From Polaribacter porphyrae (GTDB taxonomy: Bacteria > Bacteroidota > Bacteroidia > Flavobacteriales > Flavobacteriaceae), in the NCBI RefSeq assembly GCF_002954685.1, contig NZ_MSCN01000001.1, forward strand, positions 2,188,429-2,252,428: 64,000 bases of DNA, given 5' to 3'. Position 1 is the first letter of the stretch; every line of letters starts with the position of its first letter. A program made the position numbers and the translations under genes. Below, in pieces: positions 33,392 through 45,059 of this stretch. The notes under the pieces were generated by a model. The model did not search any database and was not told the origin of the DNA. It saw nothing but the letters and a program-made list of their open reading frames with translations.

Positions 33392-36300
33392 TTGACTAAA
33401 GTACTAAAAAACATATTTTTATTAGCTTCTTTTACTTTTGCTATAACTTTATCTACAAAAGGTCAAACAAAGCAAATTAAAGATACCACTAAAGTAAAAA
33501 AAGATACTGTACAGCTAAAATATGATTTTAAACACACTCAAAAAGGAGGACTTTTTTTAGATGATTTGGCTAAAAAAGAAATCATTTTCGATAAAGCTTT
33601 GAACAAATATGTAATCATCGAGAAAATTGGTGATTATTACACAAAAACGCCTATATTTTTAACAAGAAAAGAATATGAAAGATATCGTTTAAAAAGAGAT
33701 ATGTTGCAGTATTTTAAACAAAAAGTAAGTGCTGCTAATGGCAAGAGAAAAGGCTCGAAAGATGCTCAAAAAGACCTACTACCAACTTATTATGTAAATT
33801 CTAAATTTTTTGAAGATATTTTTGGTGGCAATACAGTAAAAGTTACTCCTACAGGTAATCTAAACTTAAAGCTTGGTTTTATTTATCAAAATACAGAAAA
33901 CCCACAGATATCTGAAGAAAATAGAAGTAGTTTTGTTTTTGATTTCGATCAGCAAATTAATGCGAGTTTACGAGCAAAAGTTGGCGAACGTCTAGAGTTT
34001 ACTGCAAATTATGATACACAATCTACATTTGATTTTCAAAATTTAGTAAAAATTGATTATACACCAACAGAAGATGATATTCTACAAGGTATAGAAGCTG
34101 GTAATGTTACAATGCCGATTAAAAACTCATTAATTAATGGGGCTCAAAGTCTTTTCGGTGTTAAAACAAAATTACAATTTGGTAGAACCACTGTTACAGC
34201 AGTTTTTTCTCAACAAAATTCTGAAAGTAATACAGTAGTTGCAGAAGCAGGTGCATCAATTCAACCTTTTGAGTTAAGAACTACAGATTATGATACAGAT
34301 CGTCACTTTTTCTTATCACAGTTTTTTATTGACAATTATGCAAATGCGTTAAAGCAATATCCTTTAATTAATAGCCAAGTAAATATTACAAGAATAGAGG
34401 TTTGGATAACTAATAGAAACGCTTCTACAGAAGATTTTAGAAGTATAGTGGCTTTTGCAGATATAGGCGAACTGAATAATCCTGGATCAACATATCAAAA
34501 TTTAGTAGACGACAATGGTACAGTATTACCTGTAAGCCCAGTTACTATTACTGCTAATGGCAACATTTATAATTTACCTCAAAACAATGCCAACAATATT
34601 TATGAGCCTGCTGTTTTAAACGGCATAAGAGATATTGCTGATGTAGATAATACCTTGCAAACTCGTTTTACCATGCAACAAGGTACAGATTATTCTATAC
34701 TAGAAAATGCAAGAAGATTAGGTACTAATGAATATACTTTAAATCCGCAATTAGGTTATATTTCTTTAAATAGAAGACTAAACGATGGTGAGGTTTTAGC
34801 TGTTGCTTACGAATATACTGTTGCAGGTTCCGTAAATGGTAGCACAGAAAAATCATTTAAAGTTGGTGAGTTTTCTAATGACGGTGTTCAAGCTCCAGAA
34901 AATTTAGCTGTAAAACTATTACGTAGTGAAATTTTACAAACCAAAAGAGATGATGGTGCTGGAGGAGAAGAATCTTTCCCTACTTGGAGATTAATGATGA
35001 AAAATATTTATGCTTTAGGGGCATTTCCTTTATCACAAGACGGTTTTAGATTCGAATTACAATATAGAGATGATGATACAGGAATACCTTCTAACGTATT
35101 ACAAAACGCTCAAACAGCTGGTATACCAAACAAACCTTTAATTCAAGTATTAAAACTAGATCAATTAGACCAAAGTCAATTTAGAAATCCAGATGGTTTC
35201 TTCGATTATGTTGAAGGAATTACAGTAAATTCTCAAAACGGTTATGTTATTTTTCCAGATCCTGAACCTTTTGGTACTGGTTTAGAAGATGATTTAACAG
35301 CTACTGCTGATGAGGAGTTTCTATTCAAAGAATTGTATTTAGATACTAAAATTAACATCAAAAATAACTTTCAGAATAAAGATAAATATTTCTTAACAGG
35401 GTATTTTAAATCTGATGATGCAGGAGGAATTCCAATAGGTGCTTTTAATGTACCAAGAGGTTCTGTAACTGTTACTGCTGGTGGTAGACCTTTAGTGGAA
35501 GGTGTAGATTATGTGGTTGATTATCAATTAGGACGTGTTCAAATTATTGACCCAGGCTTAAAAGCATCTGGCACACCAATTAATGTATCTACAGAAAATA
35601 ATGCAGTTTTTAATCAACAAAGAAAAACCTTTATGGGTATAGATGTTGAACATAAATTTTCTGATGATTTTATTTTAGGAGCAACTGTATTAAACGTTTT
35701 AGAAAGACCATTAACACCTAAAGTTAATTTTGGTTCAGACCCAATAAATAATACTATGTTTGGAATAAATGTAGATTATTCAACAGAAGTACCTTACTTT
35801 ACAAAACTAGCAAATAAATTACCTTTTGTAGATACAGATGCCCCTTCTAATTTATCAGTTAGAGCAGATATGGCATATTTGTTACCTGGTACACCAAGTG
35901 GAATTGATGTAGCTGGTGCTGCTACATCTTATATTGATGATTTTGAAGCTTCGCAAATACCTATCAGCTTACTATCTCCTTTAGATTGGTATGAAGCAAG
36001 TACACCAAATAATGACCAAAATCAACGCTTTTTTGGTAATGCAAGCGATTTATCTTATAATGATAAAAGAGCAAAATTAGCTTGGTATAGTATTGATCAA
36101 ATATTTTATGGTTTTGGTGATACACCACCAAGTATAGATGCAGATGAATTATCTAGAGCAGAAACAAGACAAATTAACTTTAATGAGTTGTTTCCTAATC
36201 AGCAATTTGACATCACTCAAAATACTCAAATTAGAACATTAGATTTAGCTTATTTTCCACAAGAAAGAGGATCTTATAACTTTAATCCAGCAGCAGATAC

Positions 36301-39300
36301 TTCTGATGGAAAGGGTATTTTACCTGCCCCTGAAACAAACTGGGGTGGAATAATGAGACCTTTAAATACCAATAACTTTGACCAAGCCAATGTTGAGTAC
36401 ATTCAGTTTTGGGTAATGGATCCTTATGATAATTATTCGATTACAAATGAAGAAGGTTTGCCTCAAGGTGTTAATCCTAATGACCTTTCTAATCAAATTG
36501 GTGATTTATATATAAACCTTGGTAACATTTCTGAAGATATTGTAAAAGATAATCGAAAAATGTTTGAAAATGGATTGCCTGAAGATGGTGCTAAAGTTAA
36601 TACAGTAAATGTTAATAGAACAGTTTGGGGAGATGTACCAAGAAATCCTTCTATTATCTATGCCTTTAGTGAAGATGATGCTGCAAGAGTAAACCAAGAT
36701 TTAGGTTTTGATGGTTTAACTAATGTAGAAGAGCAAGGTTTAGCCAATATTGATGCTAAATTCACTACATTAATTGACCCTGCAGCAGACGATTATCAGT
36801 TTTTTAGAGGAAGTAATTTAGACGCTATTAATGCATCAATTTTAAGAAGGTATAAAGACTTTAATAATACACAAGGTAACTCACCTACTTTAAATCAATC
36901 TACAGAACCTTACCCAACATCATCTACAACGTATCCAGATGTAGAAGACATCAACAGAGATCAAACTATGAATACTGTTGAGAGCTATTATGAGTACAGA
37001 ATTTCTATGAATAAGAATGATTTAGCTACTGGTAGAAATTTTATTGTTGACGAAAAAACTACTTCTGTAACTCTAGAGAATGGAAATACACAGCAAACTA
37101 AATGGTATCAATTTAGAGTACCAATTAGAGCAGGAACTGCCGTAAACGGAATTTCGAATTTTAATAGTATTCGTTTTGTAAGAATGTATTTGACGAATTT
37201 TAAAATTCCAGTTGTAATCCGTTTTGGAGAATTAGATTTAGTACGTGGAGATTGGAGGCGTTATACACAAACTATTGATCCTGCAATCGATCCTAGTAGA
37301 GATTTAACTCAACAAGAACTAGAAGATTTTGAAGTTGGTGTAGTAAGTATTGAGCAAAATGATGGTACTTATGTAGAACCTCCAGGTATTCAAAGAGAAC
37401 GTTTACAGGGTAGTACTACTGTACAATTACAAAATGAACAATCTGTAACTTTAAAAGTAAACAATTTAGAACCTAATAAAACTAGAGCCATATTTAAAAA
37501 TATAAGTGTTGATTTAAGACGTTTTAAAAACCTTAAAATGTTTATGCACCTGCAAGAAAATTTAGGTGGTGGACCAGTTCAAGATGGAGATTTTGCTGGT
37601 GTTATAAGATTAGGTACAGATTTAGATGAGAATTACTATGAACTAGAATTACCTTTAAAAGTAAGCCCAGCAGGAAATGGACAATTTGATGTTTGGCCAG
37701 AGGAAAATAATTTAGATGGTTTTTTAGAAGATTTTGGAAAAGTAAAACTAGAAAGAGATGCAATTAATGCACCTATTAATCAACCTTATACATCTACTCA
37801 ACAAAACCCGAATGCTAATTATACAATTCGTGTAAAAGGGAATCCTACTTTAGCACAGTTAAGAACAATTGTTTTAGGGTTAAAAAATATTAGTACTGCA
37901 AATAAATCTGGTGAAGTATGGTTTAACGAATTACGCTCTTCTGGTTTTGATAATGATGCAGGTTGGGCTGCAGTTGTTAATGCAGATGCTAATTTTGCTG
38001 ATGTTGCCAACGTTTCTTTATCTGGTAGCATTCAAACCATTGGTTTTGGTAATGTAGAAGATAGAGTAAACCAAAGAACATTAGATGAAACCAAACAATA
38101 TGATGTTTCTACATCAGTAAATTTAGGCAAAGTACTTACACCACAAAAATGGGGAATTCAGATACCAATGAGTTATAGTATTGGCGAAAAATTTATAGAC
38201 CCGAAATTTGACCCACAATATCAAGATGTAAAATTAGAAGATGCTATTGATCAAAACCCCAACAGTGAGTTTTCTAGAGATTATACCAAAAGAACAAGTA
38301 TTAGTTTTATTAATGTAAAAAAGAATAGAAACCCAAATACTACTAAAAAACCGCGTTTTTATGATGTTGAGAATTTAGCAGTCTCATATTCTCATAATAG
38401 AGAATTTCATAGAGATTATAATATTCAAAGATATATCAACGAAAATGTGATGGCTTCTGCTGCCTATAACTTTAATTTTAATTCGAAACCTATTGAACCT
38501 TTTAAGAAAAATGATTCAATATTTAGAAGCAAGTATTGGAAGTTTTTAAAAGACCTAAACTTTAATCCTATACCTACTACTTTAGCAATAAACTCTAGAG
38601 TTAATAGAAGTTATAATGAGCAACAATCTAGAAATTTAATTGCTGGTTTACCAGATCAACCTACATTAAAACAAAGACGATTTTTATTTGATTGGGATTA
38701 TACTATTGCTTTCGATTTAACAAAATCTATACAGCTTAATTTTAATGCTACTAACAATTATATCTACGATACTTTTAATAGTGGAGAAGATTTACAAGTT
38801 TTTGATAACTTTTTTAATATAGGGAGACCAAATCAATATCATCAAAAGCTAAATGCTACCTATCAATTACCTTTTGATAAGTTTCCTTTTTTAAAGTTTA
38901 TAAAAGGAGATTATGCCTACACAGCTGATTATGATTGGCAAGTATCATCACAAGATGAAACTATTGTAGAGCAAATAGGTAATGTAATTCAGAATGCAAA
39001 TACGCATAACCTAAATACAACTTTTTCTTTTGATAAAATTTATAAAAGTATTGGTTTTGAAAGATTACTCTTAACTAAAAGTCAAAGAAAACAAGCTAAA
39101 GGGCAAAACTTACGTAATATAAGACCTAAAAAAAAGCTACCTATAGGTAAAAAAATACTAAAAGGAGCTTGGGATATTATAACTTCTATAAAACAAGGAA
39201 AAATAAGTTATTCAGAAAATAATGGGCAATATTTACAAGGTTATGATGGAGGTGTTGGCTTTTTAGGAGGACCACCAACTGGTTTTGCCTTTGGTAGCCA

Positions 39301-40522
39301 AGTAGATATTAGAAATAAAGCCTTGTTGAATGGTTGGTTAATAAATCCAAGAGCAACTGTAGATGACCCTTTAACAACTGATGTAGATGAAAGTGCTTTT
39401 TATAATAAAACCTACAATAGAACCCACTATAATAAATTAGACTATAGTTTTACAGTTAAACCTTTTAAAGATTTTAATATTGATATTATTGGTAATAAAA
39501 TAAAAACCAGAGATTTAGCTCAACAATTGGATATTATTGAAGATCCTAATAATCCAAATGGGCAAATAGATTTTGGTATTGAAGCATTTGAAACTGGTAA
39601 TTTTAGTACTAGTTATTCAATGTTGTCTACTGCGTTTAAAAATGGAGATGCTTTATTTCAAACTATGAAAGATTACAGACAAATTGTTTCTCAAAGACTT
39701 TTTACTGAATCTACAGCACCAACTAATGGTTTTGGTGAAAACAGTCAACAAGTATTATTACCAGCATTTTTAGCAGCTTATTCTGGTAAAGACCCTAATA
39801 AAGTAAATACGGGTTTATTTAGAAATATACCAATCCCTAATTGGACAATACGTTACAATGGTTTAATGAAATTTAAATGGTTTAAGAAAAACTTTTCTGC
39901 TTTTGTTCTTTCACATGGTTACAGATCATCATATACCATTTCTAGTTTTACCAATAATTTGCAATATGATGCTAATAATCCTTTTGACATCAATCAAAAT
40001 TCTCAAAGTTTTGAACCTGAACTTTTATTAGCTAGCGCAACTTTAGTTGATGAATTTTCTCCATTAATAAAAGTGGATATGAAAATGAAAAACTCATTTT
40101 CCTTTAGGGGTGAAATAAAAAGAGATAGAACGTTAACCATGAACTTTAACAACAGTACATTAACAGATATTGCTGGTACAGAATATATTTTTGGTTTAGG
40201 CTATGTATTTAAAAACGTAAAAATGAATACACGTTTTACAGGTAAGAAAACAACATTAAAAGGAGATATAAACTTAAGAGCTGATATTTCTTTAAGAGAT
40301 AATATTACTCAAATTCGATATATAGAGGATGATAATAATCAAATTAGTGGTGGAGAACGATTATTTTCTATTAGATTTACAGCAGATTATAGACTAAGCA
40401 GTAATTTAACAGCCTCTTTTTATTATAATCATCAAACATCAAGATATGCAATATCAACAACCTTTCCAAGACAGGCTATTAATGGTGGTTTGAATATTGT
40501 ATATAATTTAGGAGGAAATTAG
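33392..40522 (+). CDS. sprA: Cell surface protein SprA, type IX secretion translocon (gliding motility)
   Basis: The 2376-residue protein is the giant outer-membrane beta-barrel through which type IX secretion substrates exit, required for gliding in Flavobacterium. A signal peptide ([21 protein letters not shown]) precedes the large SprA repeats and the C-terminal region ending [15 protein letters not shown]. The start is TTG at 33392: no in-frame ATG occurs before residue 90, and the signal peptide begins right there, 4 bases after the ruvA stop. Its presence shows that this organism has a type IX system; the substrates are elsewhere. gcvH follows 28 bases later. Confidence 0.96.
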   Translation: MTKVLKNIFLLASFTFAITLSTKGQTKQIKDTTKVKKDTVQLKYDFKHTQKGGLFLDDLAKKEIIFDKALNKYVIIEKIGDYYTKTPIFLTRKEYERYRLKRDMLQYFKQKVSAANGKRKGSKDAQKDLLPTYYVNSKFFEDIFGGNTVKVTPTGNLNLKLGFIYQNTENPQISEENRSSFVFDFDQQINASLRAKVGERLEFTANYDTQSTFDFQNLVKIDYTPTEDDILQGIEAGNVTMPIKNSLINGAQSLFGVKTKLQFGRTTVTAVFSQQNSESNTVVAEAGASIQPFELRTTDYDTDRHFFLSQFFIDNYANALKQYPLINSQVNITRIEVWITNRNASTEDFRSIVAFADIGELNNPGSTYQNLVDDNGTVLPVSPVTITANGNIYNLPQNNANNIYEPAVLNGIRDIADVDNTLQTRFTMQQGTDYSILENARRLGTNEYTLNPQLGYISLNRRLNDGEVLAVAYEYTVAGSVNGSTEKSFKVGEFSNDGVQAPENLAVKLLRSEILQTKRDDGAGGEESFPTWRLMMKNIYALGAFPLSQDGFRFELQYRDDDTGIPSNVLQNAQTAGIPNKPLIQVLKLDQLDQSQFRNPDGFFDYVEGITVNSQNGYVIFPDPEPFGTGLEDDLTATADEEFLFKELYLDTKINIKNNFQNKDKYFLTGYFKSDDAGGIPIGAFNVPRGSVTVTAGGRPLVEGVDYVVDYQLGRVQIIDPGLKASGTPINVSTENNAVFNQQRKTFMGIDVEHKFSDDFILGATVLNVLERPLTPKVNFGSDPINNTMFGINVDYSTEVPYFTKLANKLPFVDTDAPSNLSVRADMAYLLPGTPSGIDVAGAATSYIDDFEASQIPISLLSPLDWYEASTPNNDQNQRFFGNASDLSYNDKRAKLAWYSIDQIFYGFGDTPPSIDADELSRAETRQINFNELFPNQQFDITQNTQIRTLDLAYFPQERGSYNFNPAADTSDGKGILPAPETNWGGIMRPLNTNNFDQANVEYIQFWVMDPYDNYSITNEEGLPQGVNPNDLSNQIGDLYINLGNISEDIVKDNRKMFENGLPEDGAKVNTVNVNRTVWGDVPRNPSIIYAFSEDDAARVNQDLGFDGLTNVEEQGLANIDAKFTTLIDPAADDYQFFRGSNLDAINASILRRYKDFNNTQGNSPTLNQSTEPYPTSSTTYPDVEDINRDQTMNTVESYYEYRISMNKNDLATGRNFIVDEKTTSVTLENGNTQQTKWYQFRVPIRAGTAVNGISNFNSIRFVRMYLTNFKIPVVIRFGELDLVRGDWRRYTQTIDPAIDPSRDLTQQELEDFEVGVVSIEQNDGTYVEPPGIQRERLQGSTTVQLQNEQSVTLKVNNLEPNKTRAIFKNISVDLRRFKNLKMFMHLQENLGGGPVQDGDFAGVIRLGTDLDENYYELELPLKVSPAGNGQFDVWPEENNLDGFLEDFGKVKLERDAINAPINQPYTSTQQNPNANYTIRVKGNPTLAQLRTIVLGLKNISTANKSGEVWFNELRSSGFDNDAGWAAVVNADANFADVANVSLSGSIQTIGFGNVEDRVNQRTLDETKQYDVSTSVNLGKVLTPQKWGIQIPMSYSIGEKFIDPKFDPQYQDVKLEDAIDQNPNSEFSRDYTKRTSISFINVKKNRNPNTTKKPRFYDVENLAVSYSHNREFHRDYNIQRYINENVMASAAYNFNFNSKPIEPFKKNDSIFRSKYWKFLKDLNFNPIPTTLAINSRVNRSYNEQQSRNLIAGLPDQPTLKQRRFLFDWDYTIAFDLTKSIQLNFNATNNYIYDTFNSGEDLQVFDNFFNIGRPNQYHQKLNATYQLPFDKFPFLKFIKGDYAYTADYDWQVSSQDETIVEQIGNVIQNANTHNLNTTFSFDKIYKSIGFERLLLTKSQRKQAKGQNLRNIRPKKKLPIGKKILKGAWDIITSIKQGKISYSENNGQYLQGYDGGVGFLGGPPTGFAFGSQVDIRNKALLNGWLINPRATVDDPLTTDVDESAFYNKTYNRTHYNKLDYSFTVKPFKDFNIDIIGNKIKTRDLAQQLDIIEDPNNPNGQIDFGIEAFETGNFSTSYSMLSTAFKNGDALFQTMKDYRQIVSQRLFTESTAPTNGFGENSQQVLLPAFLAAYSGKDPNKVNTGLFRNIPIPNWTIRYNGLMKFKWFKKNFSAFVLSHGYRSSYTISSFTNNLQYDANNPFDINQNSQSFEPELLLASATLVDEFSPLIKVDMKMKNSFSFRGEIKRDRTLTMNFNNSTLTDIAGTEYIFGLGYVFKNVKMNTRFTGKKTTLKGDINLRADISLRDNITQIRYIEDDNNQISGGERLFSIRFTADYRLSSNLTASFYYNHQTSRYAISTTFPRQAINGGLNIVYNLGGN

Positions 40523-40550
40523 TATCAGAATAATAAAAATCAAATTAACA

Positions 40551-40931
40551 ATGAATTTTCCAGAAGAATTAAAATACACTAAAGATCACGAATGGATTAA
40601 AATTGATGGTAATACTGCTACTGTTGGTATTACAGACTTTGCTCAAGGAGAACTGGGTGATATTGTCTATGTAGATGTTGATACTCTAGACGATACAGTA
40701 GAAGAAGGTGAAGTTTTCGGCTCTGTAGAAGCTGTAAAAACAGTATCAGATTTATTTATGCCTTTAACTGGTGAGGTAATTGAATTTAATGAAGAGTTAG
40801 AAGATGAACCAGAATTGGTAAACACAGATCCTTATGGTAAAGGTTGGATGATTAAAATTGATATTTCAGATGCTAACCAAATAGAAAACTTATTAGATGC
40901 TGAAGCATATCAAAGTATTGTTGAAGGATAA
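40551..40931 (+). CDS. gcvH: Glycine cleavage system H protein
   Basis: The 126-residue lipoyl carrier shuttles the aminomethyl group between GcvP, GcvT and GcvL. The lipoylated lysine is in [33 protein letters not shown] and [13 protein letters not shown] are also diagnostic. No other gcv gene is near, which is common in Bacteroidota. The 3' end overlaps the vanZ-like gene by up to 35 bases, so the two are coupled. Confidence 0.96.
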   Translation: MNFPEELKYTKDHEWIKIDGNTATVGITDFAQGELGDIVYVDVDTLDDTVEEGEVFGSVEAVKTVSDLFMPLTGEVIEFNEELEDEPELVNTDPYGKGWMIKIDISDANQIENLLDAEAYQSIVEG

Positions 40932-41274
40932 TTTTATCTTTATAGCAATTATTCTTACAATAGTTATTCTTTGTTTAAGCTTAATAAAAACACCAAGTAC
41001 TGTAAAAATAGATGTAAAAAATGTAGATAAAGTTTTTCATGCTTTAGCTTATTTTACACTTACTATTTCTTGGTTATTTTCTTTTTATAAAAAGCCTAAT
41101 AAAAAATATGCAATTGTAATTAGTTGTATAATTTTTGGCATAATTATTGAAGCTTTACAAAATATCTTAACGAATTATAGAACAGCAGATTATCTTGATA
41201 TTTTTGCAAATTCATTAGGCGCATTATTTGCTTTAGTATTTTTTAATATTTTTCAAAAAAATAGAATTAATTAA
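40897..41274 (+). CDS. VanZ-like family membrane protein
   Basis: The protein of up to 125 residues has four predicted membrane helices. [17 protein letters not shown] and [27 protein letters not shown] (split here) contain the VanZ-family signature: K-HF/HA-AY, then a conserved E and a D-x-x-N-LG motif in the last loop. Distant relatives affect teicoplanin resistance; the general function is unknown. The start is uncertain: ATG at 40897 overlaps gcvH by 35 bases, while TTG codons at 40918 or 40921 would overlap less. Gene order sprA-gcvH-vanZ-tonB suggests co-transcription. Confidence 0.8.
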   Translation: MLKHIKVLLKDNFIFIAIILTIVILCLSLIKTPSTVKIDVKNVDKVFHALAYFTLTISWLFSFYKKPNKKYAIVISCIIFGIIIEALQNILTNYRTADYLDIFANSLGALFALVFFNIFQKNRIN

Positions 41275-41335
41275 TGCAAATTTGTATTTAACACAATAAT
41301 TTAATTAAATTAGCAACCAATTAAAACTCTTTACC

Positions 41336-42055
41336 ATGGAAGTTAAGAAAAATCCGAAATCAAATTTAGAAAACTTTAGCAAAAATTTTATGCTAATTGG
41401 TCTTGTACTAGCTTTGTTTATCACTTATGCTGCTATCGAACAAAAGACTTATGACAAAACATATAATGAACTTGGTTTAGCTAATATGAATCAAGATTTG
41501 GAAGAAGATATTCCGATTACTGAAAGAGTTGAACCTGTGAAACCTAAAACTCCACCACCACCAACTCCAGAAAAAATTGAAGTTGTTGAGGATGAAAAAG
41601 AAATTGAGGAAACAGTTATAGAATCTACTGAAACTGATGAAACAGAAGCTGTAGAAGTTGAAGAAATAGAAGAAGTAGAAGAGGTAGAAGAGGTTATAGA
41701 AGACGTTAGTTTCATGATTATTGAAGATGTTCCTGTTTTTCCAGGTTGCAAAGGAACTAAAGCACAATTAAAAAAGTGTTTTAGTCAAAAAGTGCAAAAA
41801 CACTTTTCTAGAAAATTTGATGCTGAATTACCTAACGAGTTAGGTTTATCTCCTGGTAAAAAAAGAGTTTACATTGGTTTTAAAATTGACAGAAATGGTA
41901 ACATAGTAAATGTTCAAGCAAGAGCTCCACACCCAAAAATTAAAAGTGAGGTTGTTAAAGTAATGAAGCAGTTACCAAAAATGAAACCAGGAAGACAAAG
42001 AGGAAAACCAGTTGGTGTTAAATACAGTATTCCTTTTACTTTAGTAGTTGAATAA
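41336..42055 (+). CDS. Energy transducer TonB
   Basis: The 239-residue protein has one N-terminal membrane anchor (about residues 18-35), a periplasmic linker with a proline stretch (KPKTPPPPTPEKIE) followed by a very acidic tract of EV/EE repeats (about residues 80-125), and a C-terminal TonB domain (KRVYIGFKIDRNGNIVNVQARAPHP, then GVKYSIPFTLVVE). It couples inner-membrane proton force to TonB-dependent receptors. The acidic rather than Pro-Lys linker is typical of Bacteroidota homologues. It is followed by a strong terminator and probably ends the sprA-gcvH-vanZ transcript or has its own promoter in the 61-base gap. Confidence 0.92.
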   Translation: MEVKKNPKSNLENFSKNFMLIGLVLALFITYAAIEQKTYDKTYNELGLANMNQDLEEDIPITERVEPVKPKTPPPPTPEKIEVVEDEKEIEETVIESTETDETEAVEVEEIEEVEEVEEVIEDVSFMIIEDVPVFPGCKGTKAQLKKCFSQKVQKHFSRKFDAELPNELGLSPGKKRVYIGFKIDRNGNIVNVQARAPHPKIKSEVVKVMKQLPKMKPGRQRGKPVGVKYSIPFTLVVE

Positions 42056-42078
42056 ATATATAAAAGTATTATTATCAT

Positions 42079-42112
42079 AAAAACCTAGAAATTAAGTTTC
42101 TAGGTTTTTTTA
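42079..42112 (+). terminator. Intrinsic terminator after tonB
   Basis: AAAACCTAGAAA and TTTCTAGGTTTT form a 12-bp stem with a TTAAG loop, followed by a T-run. It lies 24 bases after the stop codon. Confidence 0.92.
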
Positions 42113-42227
42113 TATTAACTATCTACTCATGTTTTCTTTTTTAGTTGGTAAAATATATTATACACTATTATTAAAACCGATAAACATTCTTTTAGAATAT
42201 TATTAGTTTATCTTTTAAAAAAGAAAA

Positions 42228-42258
42228 AATCCATTAGATAAGTATTATCCAATGGATT
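42228..42258 (-). terminator. Intrinsic terminator after the YwqK-like gene
   Basis: AATCCATTxGATAA (42228-42240) pairs with TTATCxAATGGATT (42245-42258) around a 3-4 base loop with one internal mismatch. On the minus strand it is followed by TTTTTTCTTTTTT. It is 28 bases after the stop codon at 42286. Confidence 0.85.
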
Positions 42259-42285
42259 AAATATTAAATTTGAATTAAATTTTAT

Positions 42286-42642
42286 TTATTTATCTTCGTT
42301 TATTGCAACTTTAGATTCTGGTTTCCAAACATTAACGGAAGCAATCGCATTGTCTTCGTAGTTAATCTCTTTTAAAGAAGCTTTACTCCAAACAAACCAT
42401 TTTCCTACCTTTTTACCAGCATTATAATATGCTAGTTGAATTTTATTTCCAACTTTATCAAAACGAACCCACTCTCCAGTTAGTTTTTTATCCTTAAAAA
42501 AACCTTGAGTTTTAATTTTACCATCTTCATAATAATAAGTTGCTTTTACTAAATTACCTTCAGCCTTAAAAGTTGGTTGTTGTTTTTGAGCAAATCCAAT
42601 AGTGGCTATACTCAAAGCACAGATTGTTATTATTTTTTTCAT
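42286..42642 (-). CDS. Secreted YwqK-type repeat protein (antitoxin-like annotation)
   Basis: The 118-residue protein has a signal peptide (MKKIITICALSIATIGFAQ) and about three YwqK/MORN-like beta-hairpin repeats: YYEDGKIKTQGFFKDKKLTGEW, then FDKVGNKIQLAYYNAGKKVGKW, then a degenerate third. Such proteins are often labelled toxin-antitoxin YwqK family antitoxin, but no toxin gene is adjacent and the protein is exported, so an antitoxin role is not supported. It is monocistronic with its own terminator. Its promoter region is the 150-base gap shared with the divergent dodecin gene. Confidence 0.75.
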   Translation of the reverse strand: MKKIITICALSIATIGFAQKQQPTFKAEGNLVKATYYYEDGKIKTQGFFKDKKLTGEWVRFDKVGNKIQLAYYNAGKKVGKWFVWSKASLKEINYEDNAIASVNVWKPESKVAINEDK

Positions 42643-42794
42643 GATCGCTTATTATAAGGTTAACTTTATATTTACAAATATAATAATTTTATAACAATAA
42701 AAAAACATTTAATTAACATTAAGTTAACATTAGGGATTAATCCTTTTTATTTATTATATTTAACAATTAATAAACCTTTAATTAATAAACAATT

Positions 42795-42995
42795 ATGGCT
42801 GTAATGAAAGTTATTGAAGTTCTTGCTAATTCTGAAAAAAGTTGGGAAGATGCAACAAAAAAAGCAGTAAAACAGGCTGCAAAATCTGTAAACAATATCA
42901 AATCTGTTTTTGTACAATCGCAAAGTGCTGTTGTAAACGGAAATGATGTAACAGAATTTAGAGTAAACTTAAAAATCACTTTTGAGGTAAACTAA
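42795..42995 (+). CDS. Dodecin family flavin-binding protein
   Basis: The 66-residue protein matches dodecin along its length: MAVMKVIEVLANSEKSWEDATKKAV, AAKSVNNIKSVFVQS and TEFRVNLKITFEVN form the beta-alpha-beta-beta fold that assembles into hollow dodecamers storing riboflavin or FMN. The position of the aromatic flavin-stacking residue is occupied by Val/Phe in the SVFVQ strand rather than the usual Trp, so the ligand may differ. It is divergent from the YwqK-like gene and probably monocistronic. Confidence 0.88.
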   Translation: MAVMKVIEVLANSEKSWEDATKKAVKQAAKSVNNIKSVFVQSQSAVVNGNDVTEFRVNLKITFEVN

Positions 42996-43064
42996 AAACA
43001 ATAATTACAAACTACTACAAGCGGTTTAATGCAATTAATATTTAAATCGCTTTTTATTATACTT

Positions 43065-43418
43065 ATGGAACTGTATCACTATTTACTAATTTTTATTGTT
43101 GTAATTATCCATATATATATTGTTTATTTAGAAATGATATTATGGAATACAAAAAAAGGAATAAAAGCTTTTGGCTTAAAGGATAAAAAATTTGCTGATG
43201 AAACAAAAGTCCTTGCAGCTAATCAGGGGCTTTATAATGGATTTTTGGCGGCTGGTCTTATTTGGTCTATGGTTCTTAAAGACACAAATATTGCAATATT
43301 TTTTTTAATTTGTGTATGTGTTGCAGGAATTTATGGAGCTTATTCAACCAAAAAAATCAGAATTCTTTATATTCAAACTATCCCAGCATCAATTGCAATA
43401 TTATCAATATTTTTATAA
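43065..43418 (+). CDS. DUF1304 family membrane protein
   Basis: The 117-residue protein (start at 43065, MELYHYLLIFIVVIIHIYIV) has four predicted helices. LEMILWNTKKGIKAFGL, LAANQGLYNGFLAAGLIW and the final hydrophobic helix match DUF1304, a family of small integral membrane proteins of unknown function found in many bacteria and yeasts. The N-Q-G-x-Y-N-x-F-L-A motif is the hallmark. A longer frame from 43029 has no support. It stands alone between dodecin and mscS. Confidence 0.85.
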   Translation: MELYHYLLIFIVVIIHIYIVYLEMILWNTKKGIKAFGLKDKKFADETKVLAANQGLYNGFLAAGLIWSMVLKDTNIAIFFLICVCVAGIYGAYSTKKIRILYIQTIPASIAILSIFL

Positions 43419-43474
43419 AATTTAACTTTAAATTTAACCTAGTTAAAGTTACTTTTGTGTAAATTAGATTAATT

Positions 43475-44281
43475 ATGAAAGAATACATTGAAACATCAAA
43501 AGATTTATTATTTACTTACATACCAAAAATAGTTACTGCTTTATTAATATTAATAGTAGGGCTGTTCTTAATCAAGATCATCATAAACTCATCTAAAAAA
43601 TTGATGAATAAAAGAGGTGTAGATATTACGCTTCAAAAGTTTTTAGGAAATTTAGTAGGCTGGATTTTAAAAATACTATTATTTATTACTGTAATATCTC
43701 AGCTTGGTGTAGCTACAACTTCTTTTGCTGCAATCATTGCAGCTGCAGGTTTAGCTGTTGGTTTGGCTCTACAAGGCTCATTAGGTAATTTTGCAGGTGG
43801 TGTGTTAATAATGATTTTCAAACCATTTAAAATAGGTGATTTAGTTGAAGCTCAAGGTGAAATTGGAGTAGTAAAAGAAATAGAAATTTTTACCACTAAA
43901 TTTACAGGCTTATCTAACAAAGAAATCATTATACCAAATGGTGTTTTATCTAATGGTAATATTATCAATTATTCAACTGAAGGTACTAGAAGAGTTGATT
44001 TGGTAATTGGTGTTTCTTATGATGCTGACATAAAAAAAACCAAAGAAGTACTTATGAATATTTTAAAAGATCATGCTAAAGTTTTAAAAAATCCAGAACC
44101 TGCAGTTACAGTTTTAGAATTAGCTGATAGTTCTGTTAACTTTGCTGTAAGACCTTGGTGTAAAACAGAACACTATTGGGACGTTTATTTTGAAGTTACA
44201 GAGAGTGCTAAACTAGAACTTGATAAAGCTGGCATAGAAATTCCTTACCCTCATAGAGTTAATATTAATAAAATTGAATAG
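43475..44281 (+). CDS. mscS: Small-conductance mechanosensitive channel (MscS family)
   Basis: The 268-residue protein is of minimal MscS size. Three N-terminal helices end in the pore helix AAGLAVGLALQGSLGNFAGGV (split here as Gly/Ala repeats), followed by the beta domain (FKIGDLVEAQGEIGVVKEIEIFTT, then IPNGVLSNGNIINYS) and an alpha/beta cytoplasmic cage (VRPWCKTEHYWDVYFEVTE). It releases solutes on hypo-osmotic shock, which suits a marine lifestyle. The gene is convergent with tsaB and separated by 17 bases. Confidence 0.93.
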   Translation: MKEYIETSKDLLFTYIPKIVTALLILIVGLFLIKIIINSSKKLMNKRGVDITLQKFLGNLVGWILKILLFITVISQLGVATTSFAAIIAAAGLAVGLALQGSLGNFAGGVLIMIFKPFKIGDLVEAQGEIGVVKEIEIFTTKFTGLSNKEIIIPNGVLSNGNIINYSTEGTRRVDLVIGVSYDADIKKTKEVLMNILKDHAKVLKNPEPAVTVLELADSSVNFAVRPWCKTEHYWDVYFEVTESAKLELDKAGIEIPYPHRVNINKIE

Positions 44282-44298
44282 ATAAAAATATTAAACCA

Positions 44299-44976
44299 TC
44301 AGTTTTTCTTCTTTTCAGGGATAACAATAAAATCTTTTAAATAAAAAGGTTCAAAATAAGCGACATTTTCTGTGTCGCTTATTTTGTATTTATCAAAGGA
44401 TAATTTTGCCATTTCTCTTGCTGAAGGATATTTACTTTCAATAAAAATAGCATTTTTGTGTTTAATTATTTCTTTACATTTTGTAGCTCCATCACCTAAA
44501 AAATAAACTCTAGACTTTTCTAAATATTCTAAATAAGTTTCTTCATCCACTATATCAGCTTTAATTTCTCTTACTAATTGATGATTAGCATCGAAAATAG
44601 CAGAATATACTTCCATTCTTCTTGCATCTATCATAGGAACTATTATTCCTTGATTAATGGTAATTGAATAAGATAATGATGTTAAAGTATCAATAGAAAT
44701 TAATGGCTTATCAAAAGCAAAACAAAGCCCTTTTGCTGCTGAAACTCCTATTCTTAAACCTGTGTAAGAACCTGGGCCTTTACTAACTGCAATTGCATCT
44801 ATATCAGATAGAGAAATATTTGATTTATTGATAATATCATCTATAAAAGGATGTAACATTTCTGCATGAGAATAGTTACCATTATTCAGTTCTTTAATTA
44901 CTAAAACTTCTCCTTCATTAGCAATACTAACTGAACAATTTTTAGTAGATGTTTCTATATTTAGTATTAAGCTCAA
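44299..44976 (-). CDS. tsaB: tRNA threonylcarbamoyladenosine biosynthesis protein TsaB
   Basis: The 225-residue ASKHA-fold protein is the non-catalytic partner of TsaD in making t6A37 in ANN-decoding tRNAs. ILNIETSTKNCSVSIA is the phosphate-1 strand; AVSKGPGSYTGLRIGVSAAKGLCF is the diagnostic TsaB segment; IDARRMEVYSAIF follows. Length is typical. A TATATTTG box at 44994-45001 on the minus strand lies 18 bases before the start. It is downstream of tolC-like but separated by that gene's terminator. Confidence 0.94.
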   Translation of the reverse strand: MSLILNIETSTKNCSVSIANEGEVLVIKELNNGNYSHAEMLHPFIDDIINKSNISLSDIDAIAVSKGPGSYTGLRIGVSAAKGLCFAFDKPLISIDTLTSLSYSITINQGIIVPMIDARRMEVYSAIFDANHQLVREIKADIVDEETYLEYLEKSRVYFLGDGATKCKEIIKHKNAIFIESKYPSAREMAKLSFDKYKISDTENVAYFEPFYLKDFIVIPEKKKN

Positions 44977-44993
44977 ATCAATAATAATTTTTG

Positions 44994-45001
44994 CAAATAT
45001 A
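44994..45001 (-). promoter_or_regulatory. -7 element (TATATTTG on minus strand) for tsaB
   Basis: CAAATATA on the plus strand gives TATATTTGC on the minus strand, 18 bases before the tsaB start. A T-rich tract from the terminator lies about 15-20 bases upstream where a -33 element would be. Confidence 0.5.
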
Positions 45002-45010
45002 TCTAAAAAG

Positions 45011-45036
45011 AAAACCTTACTAAATTTTAGTAAGGC
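45011..45036 (-). terminator. Intrinsic terminator after the TolC-family gene
   Basis: CCTTACTAAA (45015-45024) and TTTAGTAAGG (45026-45035) form a 10-bp stem. On the minus strand the stem is followed by TTTTCTTTTT. It lies 25 bases after the stop codon at 45060. Confidence 0.88.
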
Positions 45037-45059
45037 ATAAAATATATTCTACAGGAATC

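Noticed and set aside
41477..41767. Minus-strand 96- and 86-codon frames opposite tonB
   Set aside because: Their Phe/Tyr- or Ser/Thr-only composition is the complement of the acidic Glu/Val linker of TonB; they are shadows.
42286..42642. Toxin-antitoxin module (YwqK antitoxin label)
   Set aside because: The protein has a signal peptide and there is no partner toxin gene; its neighbour is a divergent dodecin.
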